Part shown: piece after piece, positions 1 through 8,975 of the stretch
Position numbering within the stretch: the first letter of the stretch is position 1
Layout: each line of letters opens with the position of its first letter
Source of the DNA: Halobacteriales archaeon YIM A00013
Lineage (GTDB): Archaea > Halobacteriota > Halobacteria > Halobacteriales > Haloarculaceae
Direction: 5' to 3'
DNA: 64,000 nucleotides
Assembly: GCA_025041195.1 (NCBI GenBank)
Contig: JAKCFM010000003.1
Span: 1 to 64,000, forward strand
Translations under genes and position numbers: made by a program
The notes under the pieces: model-generated
Database searches by the model: none
What the model was told of the DNA's origin: nothing
What the model saw: only the letters and a program-made list of their open reading frames with translations

Positions 1-882
1 GGCTGCTGGTTTGATCTCCGATGGGGACTGGCCCTCCCGAAGTGCATCTACGAGGTACGCAACCCAAAGATCACAGTATGTCTCTCCAACAGGTGTTCGG
101 AGTAGTTCATTCAATTTTTGGGCCCCGACATTATAGCGATCAAAGCATCGCATGAGATCTGCTTCTGGCTCACGTTGAGCTGCTATTTGTGTTTCAAGCG
201 ATTGCTGTACTGTCGGATCGGCGATCGTGAAATCTTCGGTGGCGATCGCCAGGGCCTCAATTGTAAATCGACTTGGTGTGGTGAAAAGGGATACAAATTG
301 AGCAAGAAACTCCGTATCGTTCCACGTACGTGTATTTGAGCTGAGTAATACCGAACGCCAGAACAACTCAAGCTCACGGCAGAGTGCTGTCTCTGGATCA
401 ATCAGACAGCGAAAATGCTCGCGTTCATGGCGTTCTATGTTGTCACGAAGGGTGGTTAGAGCTTGGCGACGAATCGATTTATCAGGAAAGGATGGAGTAA
501 GATCGTCTTCAATCAAATCTGTAATCTCATTCGTTACAAGAATTGAGCGCGATAAGTTGTCCACACTCATCCCGAACTCTCCACCACTAGCAAGGGCAGC
601 ACGTGTGTACGGATCTACTGAGCAACCTTGGATCTGAACTTCATTTTTCAGCTTAAGCTCAAGCGTGATTGATGTGGCTGAGTTCTGTGCTGGATATTGC
701 TCGGCCGATGTCCAACTCACTGGTACAAGTGGAATCTTTGCTTTTACTATTGGTTGTGCAGACTGGTTGGTGTTTTCTCTCTTTTGTATCCATTCATCTG
801 ATGGATGAATATCTCCAATTCCTATTGAGGGGTTCAGATCGATCGTAATTGAAGGTGATTCTTCTGGTGTATTTATCGGCAT
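1..882 (-). CDS. Partner protein of wHTH regulator, module copy A (partial, cut by window edge)
   Basis: The minus-strand frame is open from ATG 882 to the left edge: 294 codons without a stop, so it is cut by the window and not broken. It is clearly paralogous to the protein at 40491-41945. Both share an LSRS stretch (residues ~110-113), a R-H-E-R-E-H core (152-156), a following CL-DP-TAL-RE segment, TTPSRFT (201-207) and a TPVGE-YCDLW-like segment (263-273). HEREH fits the HExxH zinc-protease pattern and is kept in both copies, but the charged residues inside it are atypical, so metalloprotease activity is only an inference. It starts 15 bp after the regulator stop, with no clear Shine-Dalgarno, so the two are probably co-transcribed. 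The family is not recognised. Confidence 0.75.
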   Translation of the reverse strand, partial: MPINTPEESPSITIDLNPSIGIGDIHPSDEWIQKRENTNQSAQPIVKAKIPLVPVSWTSAEQYPAQNSATSITLELKLKNEVQIQGCSVDPYTRAALASGGEFGMSVDNLSRSILVTNEITDLIEDDLTPSFPDKSIRRQALTTLRDNIERHEREHFRCLIDPETALCRELELFWRSVLLSSNTRTWNDTEFLAQFVSLFTTPSRFTIEALAIATEDFTIADPTVQQSLETQIAAQREPEADLMRCFDRYNVGAQKLNELLRTPVGETYCDLWVAYLVDALREGQSPSEIKPAA

Positions 883-897
883 AGGGGATAAAGGACG

Positions 898-2016
898 TTA
901 CACTTGATCACTATCTATCCCGGTTGACGTACTCATGAGTAGCTCCCATGGATTGATGTCGTCGATAGATAGTTCTGCCCGTTCTATTGGATGGAATTCT
1001 CCACCCATTTGCAGTGTCCAATACGGAACTAACGTACTGTCATTGTCGTGACCATCCAATAGCATACTAATATGATCAATGAGTTGTTCCGGTGCCATCG
1101 TGGTGAGAGGAAGGACTTCTGCTGACTGTGATGAGATATTTTTTGCTTCGGAAGCTTGAACCAACCAGTATGCAGGAATGATCCGTGGTGATGTGGGATC
1201 GTTACTCTCTTGATCATTAGTCAAATCACTTCCACCTGTAAACTGACGTGGATCAAGCTGGTTGGCAACTCGTTTCGAACCAGATGGGGATGGAGATTGT
1301 GAATCGACCGCAGTTTGATCACCACCAGCTTGATTGTCACGGCTGTCATTGTTTTCTAGCATCCCAACAATTCGGGACAATAAACAGGCATGCTCCTTTC
1401 CCTTTGTTGTGAGATTGCATTCATCGTCGACGATCTCGATAGCGTCCTCCTCTGCGAATCGACGTAGAACGGAATGTACCTGTTCGGCTGTGATATTCTC
1501 ACCACGGTCAGTATGCCGCTGAGAAACGGTACTTACGATGTCGTCAACGGAAACAGGTCGTGGAGTATCTAGCAGATCAACGGTTTCACTGTGAAAACGA
1601 AGCGCCTCAAGCACGAATACTGGTGTATTAGTGCGAGAATCACACAACGGTGAGAGTTTTTCAGCAACTCGCTCTACGTCGGTATCAACCTGCCAATTGA
1701 TTGCATTAATATCGACGCCGAGCCGGCCAATCATCTCATCTAGGAGTCCAACAACGATTCGGCCAAGCTCTGTGATCTCATATTGTTGTCTCCCCTTCGT
1801 TGCCAATGGTTGCGGTAAGTTCTCAAGAGAAAGCAAGTATTTTGAGATCGTTGATCGGGCGCTGCCCACTCTTTCTGCAATATCTCCCTGTGTTTGAGGA
1901 TTTTCGTCAGCAATAGTTACTAAGGTGAATAAAGACCGTGGAGAAACCGTTTGTACGACCTCACCTGCTTGAGTAAGGACGTTTGTGGATGGTCTTGGTC
2001 GGGTACTTGGAGGCAT
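898..2016 (-). CDS. Winged-helix regulator, module copy A
   Basis: The product is 372 aa. An N-terminal winged helix-turn-helix (residues ~25-75) has a MarR/IclR-like recognition region, with QGDIAERVG followed by STISKYLLSL. A second wHTH-like segment (~150-210) ends in a TTKGKEHA wing-like stretch. The last third is acidic and low in complexity, closing with a small conserved tail (PYWTLQ, compare PYWLLD in the paralogue). It is homologous over its length to the regulator at 39349-40494. It lies immediately upstream of its partner gene and is divergent from the TFB operon across a 280-bp AT-rich gap that must hold both promoters. The likely role is a DNA-binding regulator of this module or of the divergent operon. 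The target and signal are unknown. Confidence 0.75.
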   Translation of the reverse strand: MPPSTRPRPSTNVLTQAGEVVQTVSPRSLFTLVTIADENPQTQGDIAERVGSARSTISKYLLSLENLPQPLATKGRQQYEITELGRIVVGLLDEMIGRLGVDINAINWQVDTDVERVAEKLSPLCDSRTNTPVFVLEALRFHSETVDLLDTPRPVSVDDIVSTVSQRHTDRGENITAEQVHSVLRRFAEEDAIEIVDDECNLTTKGKEHACLLSRIVGMLENNDSRDNQAGGDQTAVDSQSPSPSGSKRVANQLDPRQFTGGSDLTNDQESNDPTSPRIIPAYWLVQASEAKNISSQSAEVLPLTTMAPEQLIDHISMLLDGHDNDSTLVPYWTLQMGGEFHPIERAELSIDDINPWELLMSTSTGIDSDQV

Positions 2017-2296
2017 AGTAAAACAATGTTATTACTACTTGTAACTGTTTCCATTATACTAGAATTTATATACTATCTCATAACTTGTTAAGCTAATATC
2101 TCGAGATACACGGTCAGATTATCCTTCCACTATGTATCTACAACACTATTCTGAATAGTTTGGAGTTACTAGAACATTTTTATAGTTGTAGATAACATAA
2201 TTATGTTGGGCACATGGCACACAGATTAGCAACCAATCGATTTCACCACTTCCAGGTACCTCAGCACATCCTGAGAGGAAATTTTAAGGATAGGAT

Positions 2297-3220
2297 ATGA
2301 GCATTCAAGAAACTCGAGAAGCAGGACAATGTCCTGAGTGTGATGGAGGGACCGCTCAAAGCGTGCGTAACGAAGTAATCTGTGACGAATGTGGACTAAT
2401 TGTTGAAGAAGACTCAATCGACAGAGGACCTGACTGGCGAGCATTCAATTACCAAGAGTTTCAGAAGAAGGCACGTGTTGGTCCGCCAACCACGGAAACG
2501 CTCCACGATCGTGGGCTCGCAACGACGATTAGTTGGAACGATACTGATTTCCATGGAAATCCGTTGTCAGCGCGAAAGCGTCGACAGATGCATCGGCTTC
2601 GAACATGGAACCAATGGTCTCAAACTAGTGATTCTCACCAACAATACCGCAAGCAGGCATTCGGAGAGATCGAACGGATGGCTGCAGCGCTTGGGCTTCC
2701 AGCCGATGTCCGCGAGACTTCCTGTGTGCTTTTCAGACAATCCCACGAGGCTGGGATCGTTGCCGGCCGATCGATCGAATCGGTGGCCGCAGCCACAATG
2801 CACATTGCAGCCACAATAGCAGGATATCCCCGAACGTTAGATGAGATCGCTCATGTCGCTCGTGTTGGTCGCAAACCGATCGCTAGGGCAAAGCGAGCGA
2901 TTAATGCCGAGTTCGATCTCGCGGTCGAACCTCGAGATCCAACTGAGTACCTGAAGCGATTCGGATCACAGCTCAATCTTGACGAAAAGACGCACCGAAC
3001 AGCACGTGAGATTCTTCAATCTGCTCCGGACACCTATCTTGGTTCTGGAGCGAGTCCTGTCGCCATTGCCGCTGGTGCGTTGTATCTTGCGGATGGGATC
3101 ACAGGTGGGCAATCAGTGAGCCAGCGTGCAGTGAGTGAAGCCTGTGATGTCTGCATTGCGACCATCCAAACCCATCATCCGAAGCTCAGAGAATTCTATG
3201 AACAGAGTGGGCTCCGATGA
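2297..3220 (+). CDS. tfb: Transcription initiation factor IIB (TFB)
   Basis: This is archaeal TFB, which bridges TBP at the promoter to RNA polymerase. The protein is 307 aa, the usual length. The N-terminal zinc ribbon uses C12/C15 and C29/C32. A B-reader/linker region follows (~50-95, containing the family's HDRGL stretch), then two cyclin-like core repeats (~110-200 and ~205-300), the first including GRSIESVAAA. Haloarchaea encode many TFBs that steer different gene sets. This one heads a five-gene operon whose members overlap by 4-11 bp, so it may be dedicated to local genes such as the divergent regulator module or the helicase-nuclease operon downstream. That link is inference. A second TFB lies at 30583-31509. 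Confidence 0.95.
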   Translation: MSIQETREAGQCPECDGGTAQSVRNEVICDECGLIVEEDSIDRGPDWRAFNYQEFQKKARVGPPTTETLHDRGLATTISWNDTDFHGNPLSARKRRQMHRLRTWNQWSQTSDSHQQYRKQAFGEIERMAAALGLPADVRETSCVLFRQSHEAGIVAGRSIESVAAATMHIAATIAGYPRTLDEIAHVARVGRKPIARAKRAINAEFDLAVEPRDPTEYLKRFGSQLNLDEKTHRTAREILQSAPDTYLGSGASPVAIAAGALYLADGITGGQSVSQRAVSEACDVCIATIQTHHPKLREFYEQSGLR

Positions 3221-3582
3221 AGAATTCGCAACTATTCAAACATCTTGAGGTGGCCAAGAGAGAGATACTAATACTCCTTGCTAGCACTGGACCCTGTCCT
3301 GCGTCAGATCTTCGGGATGTTGTTGCGGATAACGTTGGAGGGTCGTTCACCTATCGAGATCTTTTCCGCCATCTGAATACGCTGATGGAGAGCGATCTCA
3401 TCGCCAAATTCGAAAGCTCAGAGACTACCTACACGATTACAGATGCTGGAATAGAGATAATTGTCATATACTATGAGGATGTCAAATCGGATCAGATTGC
3501 TCTGCCAGATCAAGTTGATGCCGATTTGCTTGAACAGTGTGATCGCGGACGATCGAGTAGGATTGAAGTGAAAAATTCATGA
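3217..3582 (+). CDS. Predicted winged-helix protein in TFB operon
   Basis: The product is 121 aa. The start overlaps the tfb stop by 4 bp (ATGA), so translation is coupled. Residues ~12-85 read like a PadR/ArsR-type wHTH: helix REILILLAST, a second helix beginning PASDLRDVV, a DLFRHLNTLMESDLI recognition/third helix, then a beta wing ending TYTITDAGIEII. The C-terminal ~35 residues are acidic and not recognised. The position directly after TFB suggests a partner regulator of the same transcriptional circuit. No effector domain is visible. The DNA-binding assignment rests on pattern only. Confidence 0.7.
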   Translation: MKNSQLFKHLEVAKREILILLASTGPCPASDLRDVVADNVGGSFTYRDLFRHLNTLMESDLIAKFESSETTYTITDAGIEIIVIYYEDVKSDQIALPDQVDADLLEQCDRGRSSRIEVKNS

Positions 3583-3818
3583 GAAATAACGATATTCCAA
3601 CCCAATTTGGAGACCGGCATCGTTGTAAGAAGATTATCACCGACAACCGGCTGATCGGACCAGACACTACCGTGTTTGGAGCTGCGATTTGCCCCCATGA
3701 AGAGTGTTCTCATCAAAATCCACTACATGGTGATCCAGATGAGTTTCAAAATGTGCTATTCCGATGTCTCGGCTGTCGGCGGATAATTCTTGTTGAGGAG
3801 GTTCCGGATGACCTGTGA
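3579..3818 (+). CDS. Small four-cysteine zinc-finger protein, copy A
   Basis: The product is 79 aa and overlaps the previous gene by ATGA. It carries one zinc-finger unit in the form CPHEEC ... CLGC (residues ~38-66), with a conserved NPLHGDPDEF loop between the cysteine pairs. The protein at 38875-39162 has the same unit (CSGC, NPLKGNPHEF, RCVRC), so the two are paralogous. In both places the gene sits in an operon that diverges from a copy of the regulator/partner module, which suggests a functional link. The role is unknown; a nucleic-acid or protein adaptor is possible. Confidence 0.7.
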   Translation: MRNNDIPTQFGDRHRCKKIITDNRLIGPDTTVFGAAICPHEECSHQNPLHGDPDEFQNVLFRCLGCRRIILVEEVPDDL

Positions 3819-4173
3819 TAATCACGCGGTAGAAAATGTGGAAATCGTCGAGATTGATGGCACCGTAGTCACGATTGAGGCCACTTGTTCTACCTGTAGC
3901 TGCCAACTCTGGACAACCACGAATCTAGAACCTGTTGCTGATGTATCGGTTGGTGATCGTTTTCGAGATTCCGACGGCCAAGTCTGGGAAGTTTCCGATC
4001 CCATCCGGCCAGGGCGGATAGATTGTTCGGGAAACACAATGGCCGATGTCGATGATCCTACGGAGGATCGAACTGTCGGCGTTTCTATCGAAACTCACGA
4101 CCAATCACTGTGGTTCAGTAGAGATCACTTCAACCGAATTCGGGATAAAATATTCGAGGAGATAGACCGATGA
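3808..4173 (+). CDS. Hypothetical protein with N-terminal CxxC-type cysteines
   Basis: The product is 121 aa from ATG 3808. An upstream in-frame TTG (3790) gives a longer reading, but an AGGAG Shine-Dalgarno at 3796-3800 sits the right distance from ATG 3808 and supports the shorter form. The gene overlaps the zinc-finger gene by 11 bp. It has cysteines near residue 3 and a CSTCSC cluster (~28-33) that could bind metal, and two beta-rich stretches containing VGDRFRDSDGQVWEV, which resembles a small SH3-like barrel. No family was recognised. Confidence 0.65.
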   Translation: MTCDNHAVENVEIVEIDGTVVTIEATCSTCSCQLWTTTNLEPVADVSVGDRFRDSDGQVWEVSDPIRPGRIDCSGNTMADVDDPTEDRTVGVSIETHDQSLWFSRDHFNRIRDKIFEEIDR

Positions 4174-4646
4174 GACAGCAACTTGAGTTGATTCTGTGTC
4201 CACACTGTGAGCGGGAATTCGATTTGAACGAAATTTTCGTCGTAAAGGATAGAGGGCCGAACTCAGCTGATATACAATGTCCAATTTGCTATCGGATGAT
4301 TTCGAACTGCAACCGTCCGACTGACGTAGAGCGACCGCCAGAAATTCGCTGTAAATCGTTTTTCGATAGAAAGGCACGTATATATTTTGAGACGAGAGAT
4401 TGGTTGCAATATCGACAACGAGACGATTCCCTCGTCATAGAAGAGATGTACTCGTCTGATGATGTTCTGGTAGAATCATTTGAAGCGGAGGTTGGGTACG
4501 GAGAGCAAAATCCAGAAGATGTCTTCAGTGCTCCCGAGGAGTACGTTGATCGCTTTGAACAGCATTACGATAAACTGACGATTCAAGGATTGAAGGTGCG
4601 ATTCCCGCACGTCTATGCAGTTGTAATTGATAGACAAGCGAAATAA
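4170..4646 (+). CDS. Zinc-ribbon protein, last gene of TFB operon
   Basis: The product is 158 aa and overlaps the previous gene by ATGA. An N-terminal zinc ribbon is visible: CPHC at residues ~10-13 and CPIC at ~37-40, about 25 residues apart, with a further Cys at ~47. The rest (~60-158) is acidic, rich in E, D and Y, and is predicted to be mixed alpha/beta, ending in a QGLKVRFPHVYAVVID-like strand. It closes the five-gene run that begins with TFB. No enzymatic motif was found. It may be a transcription-associated adaptor, but this is not shown by the sequence. Confidence 0.65.
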   Translation: MRQQLELILCPHCEREFDLNEIFVVKDRGPNSADIQCPICYRMISNCNRPTDVERPPEIRCKSFFDRKARIYFETRDWLQYRQRDDSLVIEEMYSSDDVLVESFEAEVGYGEQNPEDVFSAPEEYVDRFEQHYDKLTIQGLKVRFPHVYAVVIDRQAK

Positions 4647-5099
4647 TACATAAGTACCAATCCTAACGAGAGGTATTGGAGTTTTAGAGAATTGGCTAAC
4701 TAGCGTAGGATGTTTCAGACGATGAGAACGGGTGATCCTGTTGGACTTATACCGCCGGATTTTCCTGGGATTTCATCACTAGCACCGCCTTAGTCAGCGT
4801 TATCCCGAAGTCCACAGCAAGTTCCTCGTCCACAACAAGTGCTGCCCTTCCAGATGAAGGAGCAATCCATACCCTTCTTTACTACCATCAATATTGGAAT
4901 ACGCCTTCTCATTGACACATATTCTCACATTCGCGTCTCACAACCATACTGTCTTGCAGCCATTGAAAGTGAATAGCTGCCTTCCATTTTGGGCATGTTA
5001 CCGATCTTCTATACCGCTACAGAGTACGGTATCAATATCATACCACTCGGGTGGAATCCAAACGCATATATCCATTTACTGGTTTACATCCGTAACTAA
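4647..5099 (+). promoter_or_regulatory. Intergenic stretch with helicase promoter
   Basis: There is no convincing gene in these 453 bp. A TATA-like element (CATATATCC, about 5064-5072) lies ~28-35 bp before ATG 5100 and would serve the leaderless helicase mRNA. On the minus strand, about 43 codons at ~4765-4900 encode an acidic, protein-like sequence (VVDEELAVDFG) with stops just upstream. This could be the tail of a lost gene but is too short to call. Confidence 0.4.
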
Positions 5100-6887
5100 A
5101 TGTCGACAGAGGACGAATCACTTGTTGATGTTCATTTCGAGGTAGACGATTCCCCACCTCTGCTTGATGAAATCACGACTAAGGGAGAGGCAGATCTGTC
5201 TCAACACCTCCTCAATATCGAAGCCAACCGGTTGTCGATCGCCCAAAGCCAACAAGAACTCCAATCAATCGAAGAGATAACAGACCAAATTCAACTGCTA
5301 GAGCATCAATTGGATGCTGCGCATCGGGCGCTCTTTCAGATGGATGGAAAAGCGTTGTTTGCTGATGAGGTCGGACTTGGAAAGACGATCGAGGTCGGAA
5401 TGGTCCTCAAAGAGATGGTCTTCCGGGACGCCCATGACACGTTCTTAATCCTGACCCCAGCTCAGTTGGCTACACAATGGCAGAAGGAAATGGCCGACAA
5501 GTTCGGCCTGGACTTTGCCTGCAATTATGATGACAACTTTGCTGGCTTCGATGCATACGACAAAATCATCGCCAGTATTGATACGGCCAAACAGGACCGA
5601 TATGCTGAGGACATCTACACGCGTGACTGGGACGCACTGATTATCGACGAAGCTCATTATCTACGGAACAGCGGAACCAATCGCTACGACTTCGTCGCGG
5701 ATATCGACTATCAATACGCCTTCTTTGCCACAGCTACGCCCGTCCAGAATGATGTTATGGATCTATACAATATTATCAATCTCATCCGACCAGGACTATT
5801 TGGAACGGAATCTGAATTTGAACAACGCTATGTTCCCCATCATGGTGAAGGGGGAGTACTGAACGCCGAAGAGTTGAATAGGCAACTTCGGTCGGTGATG
5901 ATCCGTCACAAACGGGGAGACACCGCTATCGATTTCACTGATCGGCAAGTCAGGACGAAAACATTCAAGCCAAATAATCAGGAGCAAATGCTGTACAACG
6001 CCGTTACGGAGTACGTCAAGAGCCATTATTCGATGCAGGCCGGAAGACATCTCGTCATGTTAATGCTCCAAAAAGAAGTAGTGAGTTCACCGTGGGCTGT
6101 TCTTGGTACCGTCGAGAAATGGCTTAATGGGGATGGGCGTGATGTTGATGGGCAAGAGCGGGAAGAACTTCTCGAAGTCGCAAAACAGGCACGAGCGATC
6201 AGCCGAACGACGAAACAGGAAAAGCTCCTGAATATCATTGAAGGAGTGAACGAACGGATGGAGACTGGCCGGACGATTGTCTTCACGCAATTTCATGCCA
6301 CCCAAGATGCAATAGTAGATGCACTGCGGGACGACGAGCGGCAAGAAGAGATCCCAGTTCATACAGTCAATGGGTCGCTCTCAAGCGCGGACAAAGACCA
6401 GCAAATCGAGCACTTCAGAGAGCGTGGAGGAGTTCTCGTCACTACCGACTCAATTAGTGAGGGGAGAAATATCCAATTCTGCAATGTGATCGTGAACTAT
6501 GACCTGCCGTGGAATCCGATGAGCGTCGAACAACGTATCGGTCGAATCGACAGAATCGGCCAAGACCGAGATGTCTACGTGTATAATCTAGCGCTGGAAG
6601 GGACAATCGAAGACTATGTCCTTGAGAAGTTGTATGGGAAGATCGATGTCTTTCACCAGACCGTCGGTGGATTGAAGGAAATTCTTTCAGAGCGCGAACA
6701 GTCGACCGGCCAGTTCGAACAAGAGGTACTCCAACAAATGATTGAGGCAGATTCTGAACGTGAATTAGAAAACAATTTCGAAGAAATGTCTGTTGACCTA
6801 GAAGGGGATATGAGATCTGCAAAGAAAGCACAGAAGTTCAATGAGAAAGTGTTTGAGGGCTTCGAAACTGGAGAAGGTCAAGCATGA
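5100..6887 (+). CDS. SNF2/RapA-type superfamily 2 helicase
   Basis: The product is 595 aa. It shows motif I in DEVGLGKTIEVG (~92-103), motif II DEAH (~183-186), motif III ATATP (~203-207), and in the second RecA lobe VFTQF, TTDSISEGRN and motif VI QRIGRIDRIGQ (~477-487). The spacing and the RIGQ box place it among SNF2-like ATP-driven double-stranded-DNA translocases, near RapA. It is shorter than RapA: the C-terminal extension is missing. The next gene begins 57 bp downstream and the third overlaps the second, so the three look like one operon. The helicase would translocate on or remodel DNA for the nuclease encoded third. The start is supported by a TATA box ~30 bp upstream. Confidence 0.9.
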   Translation: MSTEDESLVDVHFEVDDSPPLLDEITTKGEADLSQHLLNIEANRLSIAQSQQELQSIEEITDQIQLLEHQLDAAHRALFQMDGKALFADEVGLGKTIEVGMVLKEMVFRDAHDTFLILTPAQLATQWQKEMADKFGLDFACNYDDNFAGFDAYDKIIASIDTAKQDRYAEDIYTRDWDALIIDEAHYLRNSGTNRYDFVADIDYQYAFFATATPVQNDVMDLYNIINLIRPGLFGTESEFEQRYVPHHGEGGVLNAEELNRQLRSVMIRHKRGDTAIDFTDRQVRTKTFKPNNQEQMLYNAVTEYVKSHYSMQAGRHLVMLMLQKEVVSSPWAVLGTVEKWLNGDGRDVDGQEREELLEVAKQARAISRTTKQEKLLNIIEGVNERMETGRTIVFTQFHATQDAIVDALRDDERQEEIPVHTVNGSLSSADKDQQIEHFRERGGVLVTTDSISEGRNIQFCNVIVNYDLPWNPMSVEQRIGRIDRIGQDRDVYVYNLALEGTIEDYVLEKLYGKIDVFHQTVGGLKEILSEREQSTGQFEQEVLQQMIEADSERELENNFEEMSVDLEGDMRSAKKAQKFNEKVFEGFETGEGQA

Positions 6888-6944
6888 ATCCCACTCAGAA
6901 GAATAATGACATTTATAATAAGCATCAATACTATATGAGATACA

Positions 6945-8975
6945 ATGGAATCTGAAGTTGATACCTCCATTCTAAACAGCGTCAACATCAAGCGCTTCAC
7001 CAAATCTGTCCTGGAGGGATATGGAGCCGAGATCAATCGATCAAATAGTGCCAAGTGGGAAGTCACCTTTCCAGGCGAACTCTCGCGACAACTTGACCGT
7101 GACCACGGGACATTGGTATTTGATGCTACTGATCGTGAACTGGGATCTGGCGATCTTCTTGTCCAGCCGGGAACAACTGTATTCTCTGCCCTACTGAATC
7201 TTGTACAGCAACCAGGGAGTGTCGGTCGACTTCGATTAACAGAGGACACTCTCCAAGTGAATCCGCCCACGGTACTTCAGGAGTCAAATCTGGCGGTAGA
7301 GGTTACTGATTTCAGCGAACGCACATCCGACGTTGCTCTAGCATTTCATTTTCGGGTGCAATTCGAAACCCCCTCGTCATTCCACAGTGAAGAGATGTTT
7401 TCCGCAACGGTTGACCCGGTAACACAGACGAGACTGCCAGAATTAACTAAACGGCTTGTGTCCCATCTTCCACAGCTACTTCAACAAAACAACGAGCACC
7501 CTCCTCACGATGTTTCGGCCACACAGGTACAACAGGCCTTCGAAGAAGCCCAGAAAGCTGTTATCGACCAATCACGCCCGATTATTTCCGACCTGAGAGA
7601 GGACGCAGATGAGAGTGCAAGTGAGCGGATTCAGGAAATTACAGAGTGGTATGATCAGCGTCGGAGCGAACTCGACCAGCAACTAACGGACCAGCGCCAA
7701 GAGATTCAGAAATGGAAGAATAAGCGTCGTAAAGCACGCAAAGACAGCACCCGTCGGAAATATGTTAAAAACCGAAAGGAGGCAGAGCAGGAATTGACTC
7801 AGCTACAGAGAAAAATAGAAGAAAAGAAAGAAGAACTAGATGCCGAAGAGAGCACAGAGATTGACGAGGTTATCGATAGGAACGAGATTGATGTTGATGT
7901 ATCACTTATAGGAGTGACAGAGGTAGCGTACGTACGGGGAATCCTCGAATTGGAACTCGGCTCCAACCACGCTAATGCGACCATTGATCTATCGTACCTT
8001 CCAGCTACTGATGCCTTCCAAGGCTTGGACTGTGGCGTCTGTTCGCGGGATCTGACTGAAGGAGTTCTCCCAAAACTGTGTGCAAATGGACATCTAATCG
8101 GCAACCCATGTGCTACAAGTTGCCGGAGTTGTGGATTGACGTACTGTGAGGACTGTTATGGAGCAGAACAATGGATGTCGTGTGTGGTCTGTTGGGAGGA
8201 TATTTGCCAAGAGTGTTATCAGACGTGTGCCTCATGTGGAACTGCAGTCTGTACTGACCATAGCGAGTTCTGCGACATCTGTGAGTCAATAACTTGCCAT
8301 CTCTGTGGTGAAGAGTGCACTACATGCAGTACGTTCCATTGTGATTCTCATCTCATGCATTGCTCAGACTGTGATAATCACCACTGTGACGCACATACAC
8401 GGCGATGTAGCGTCTGTGAATCGCCTCGATGTGAAACAGATATTGAGCAGTGTTCGGCTTGTGATGACCTGATTTGTTCTGATCACAGTGTTGTGTGCAC
8501 TACGTGTGGAGAGACGCTCTGCCATGAACATACCGAGGTATGTGCGACATGCGCTGAGAGACAAGATGGTGAGGAGAAAATATTCTGTCGGACTCATGCA
8601 ATTCAGTGTTCGGTCGGCGAAGAAATCGTGTGCTCCACCCACCGTGTCTCCAGAACACTCGGCACTGGGCATCTGTGTCAGAATCACCATGATACGTGTG
8701 ACACCTGCGATATAGTATACAGTACACCTGTGTTGAACGACGGTCAATGTACAGCGTGCCGATCACTCGGTGACGTTGCTCAAACCCAGGTCCCAACAGA
8801 GATCACATCGGACTTCCGCTCTGTGGAGGCCGGTAGTAATGATGCGTATATGGTAGTTCTTGGGAAGAGGTTACTGGGACGTAATAAGATCATTATATAT
8901 GATATGGAAGCAGAACAAGAAGTTGATCGACATAGTGCGGGGATGCTGAAACAGCTCATGGGGGCGTACAAATGA
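6945..8975 (+). CDS. Coiled-coil protein with tandem Cys/His zinc-knuckle array
   Basis: The product is 676 aa. Residues 1-190 form a globular domain that could stand in for the C-terminal domain missing from the helicase. Residues ~195-300 are a highly charged coiled coil. Residues ~360-605 hold a dense run of CxxC and CxxH pairs about every 13-16 residues (CSDC, CDAH, CSVC, CSAC, CSDH, CTTC, CHEH, CATC), resembling stacked B-box, RING or treble-clef units. The last ~70 residues are globular. No known family was recognised. The protein sits between a helicase and a nuclease, overlapping the nuclease start by 4 bp, so a scaffold or recognition subunit is the natural inference. Confidence 0.8.
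   Translation: MESEVDTSILNSVNIKRFTKSVLEGYGAEINRSNSAKWEVTFPGELSRQLDRDHGTLVFDATDRELGSGDLLVQPGTTVFSALLNLVQQPGSVGRLRLTEDTLQVNPPTVLQESNLAVEVTDFSERTSDVALAFHFRVQFETPSSFHSEEMFSATVDPVTQTRLPELTKRLVSHLPQLLQQNNEHPPHDVSATQVQQAFEEAQKAVIDQSRPIISDLREDADESASERIQEITEWYDQRRSELDQQLTDQRQEIQKWKNKRRKARKDSTRRKYVKNRKEAEQELTQLQRKIEEKKEELDAEESTEIDEVIDRNEIDVDVSLIGVTEVAYVRGILELELGSNHANATIDLSYLPATDAFQGLDCGVCSRDLTEGVLPKLCANGHLIGNPCATSCRSCGLTYCEDCYGAEQWMSCVVCWEDICQECYQTCASCGTAVCTDHSEFCDICESITCHLCGEECTTCSTFHCDSHLMHCSDCDNHHCDAHTRRCSVCESPRCETDIEQCSACDDLICSDHSVVCTTCGETLCHEHTEVCATCAERQDGEEKIFCRTHAIQCSVGEEIVCSTHRVSRTLGTGHLCQNHHDTCDTCDIVYSTPVLNDGQCTACRSLGDVAQTQVPTEITSDFRSVEAGSNDAYMVVLGKRLLGRNKIIIYDMEAEQEVDRHSAGMLKQLMGAYK

Noticed and set aside
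4894-5145. 83-codon plus-strand frame before the helicase
   Set aside because: It overlaps the helicase start in another frame, has a non-halophile composition, and covers the helicase TATA box.
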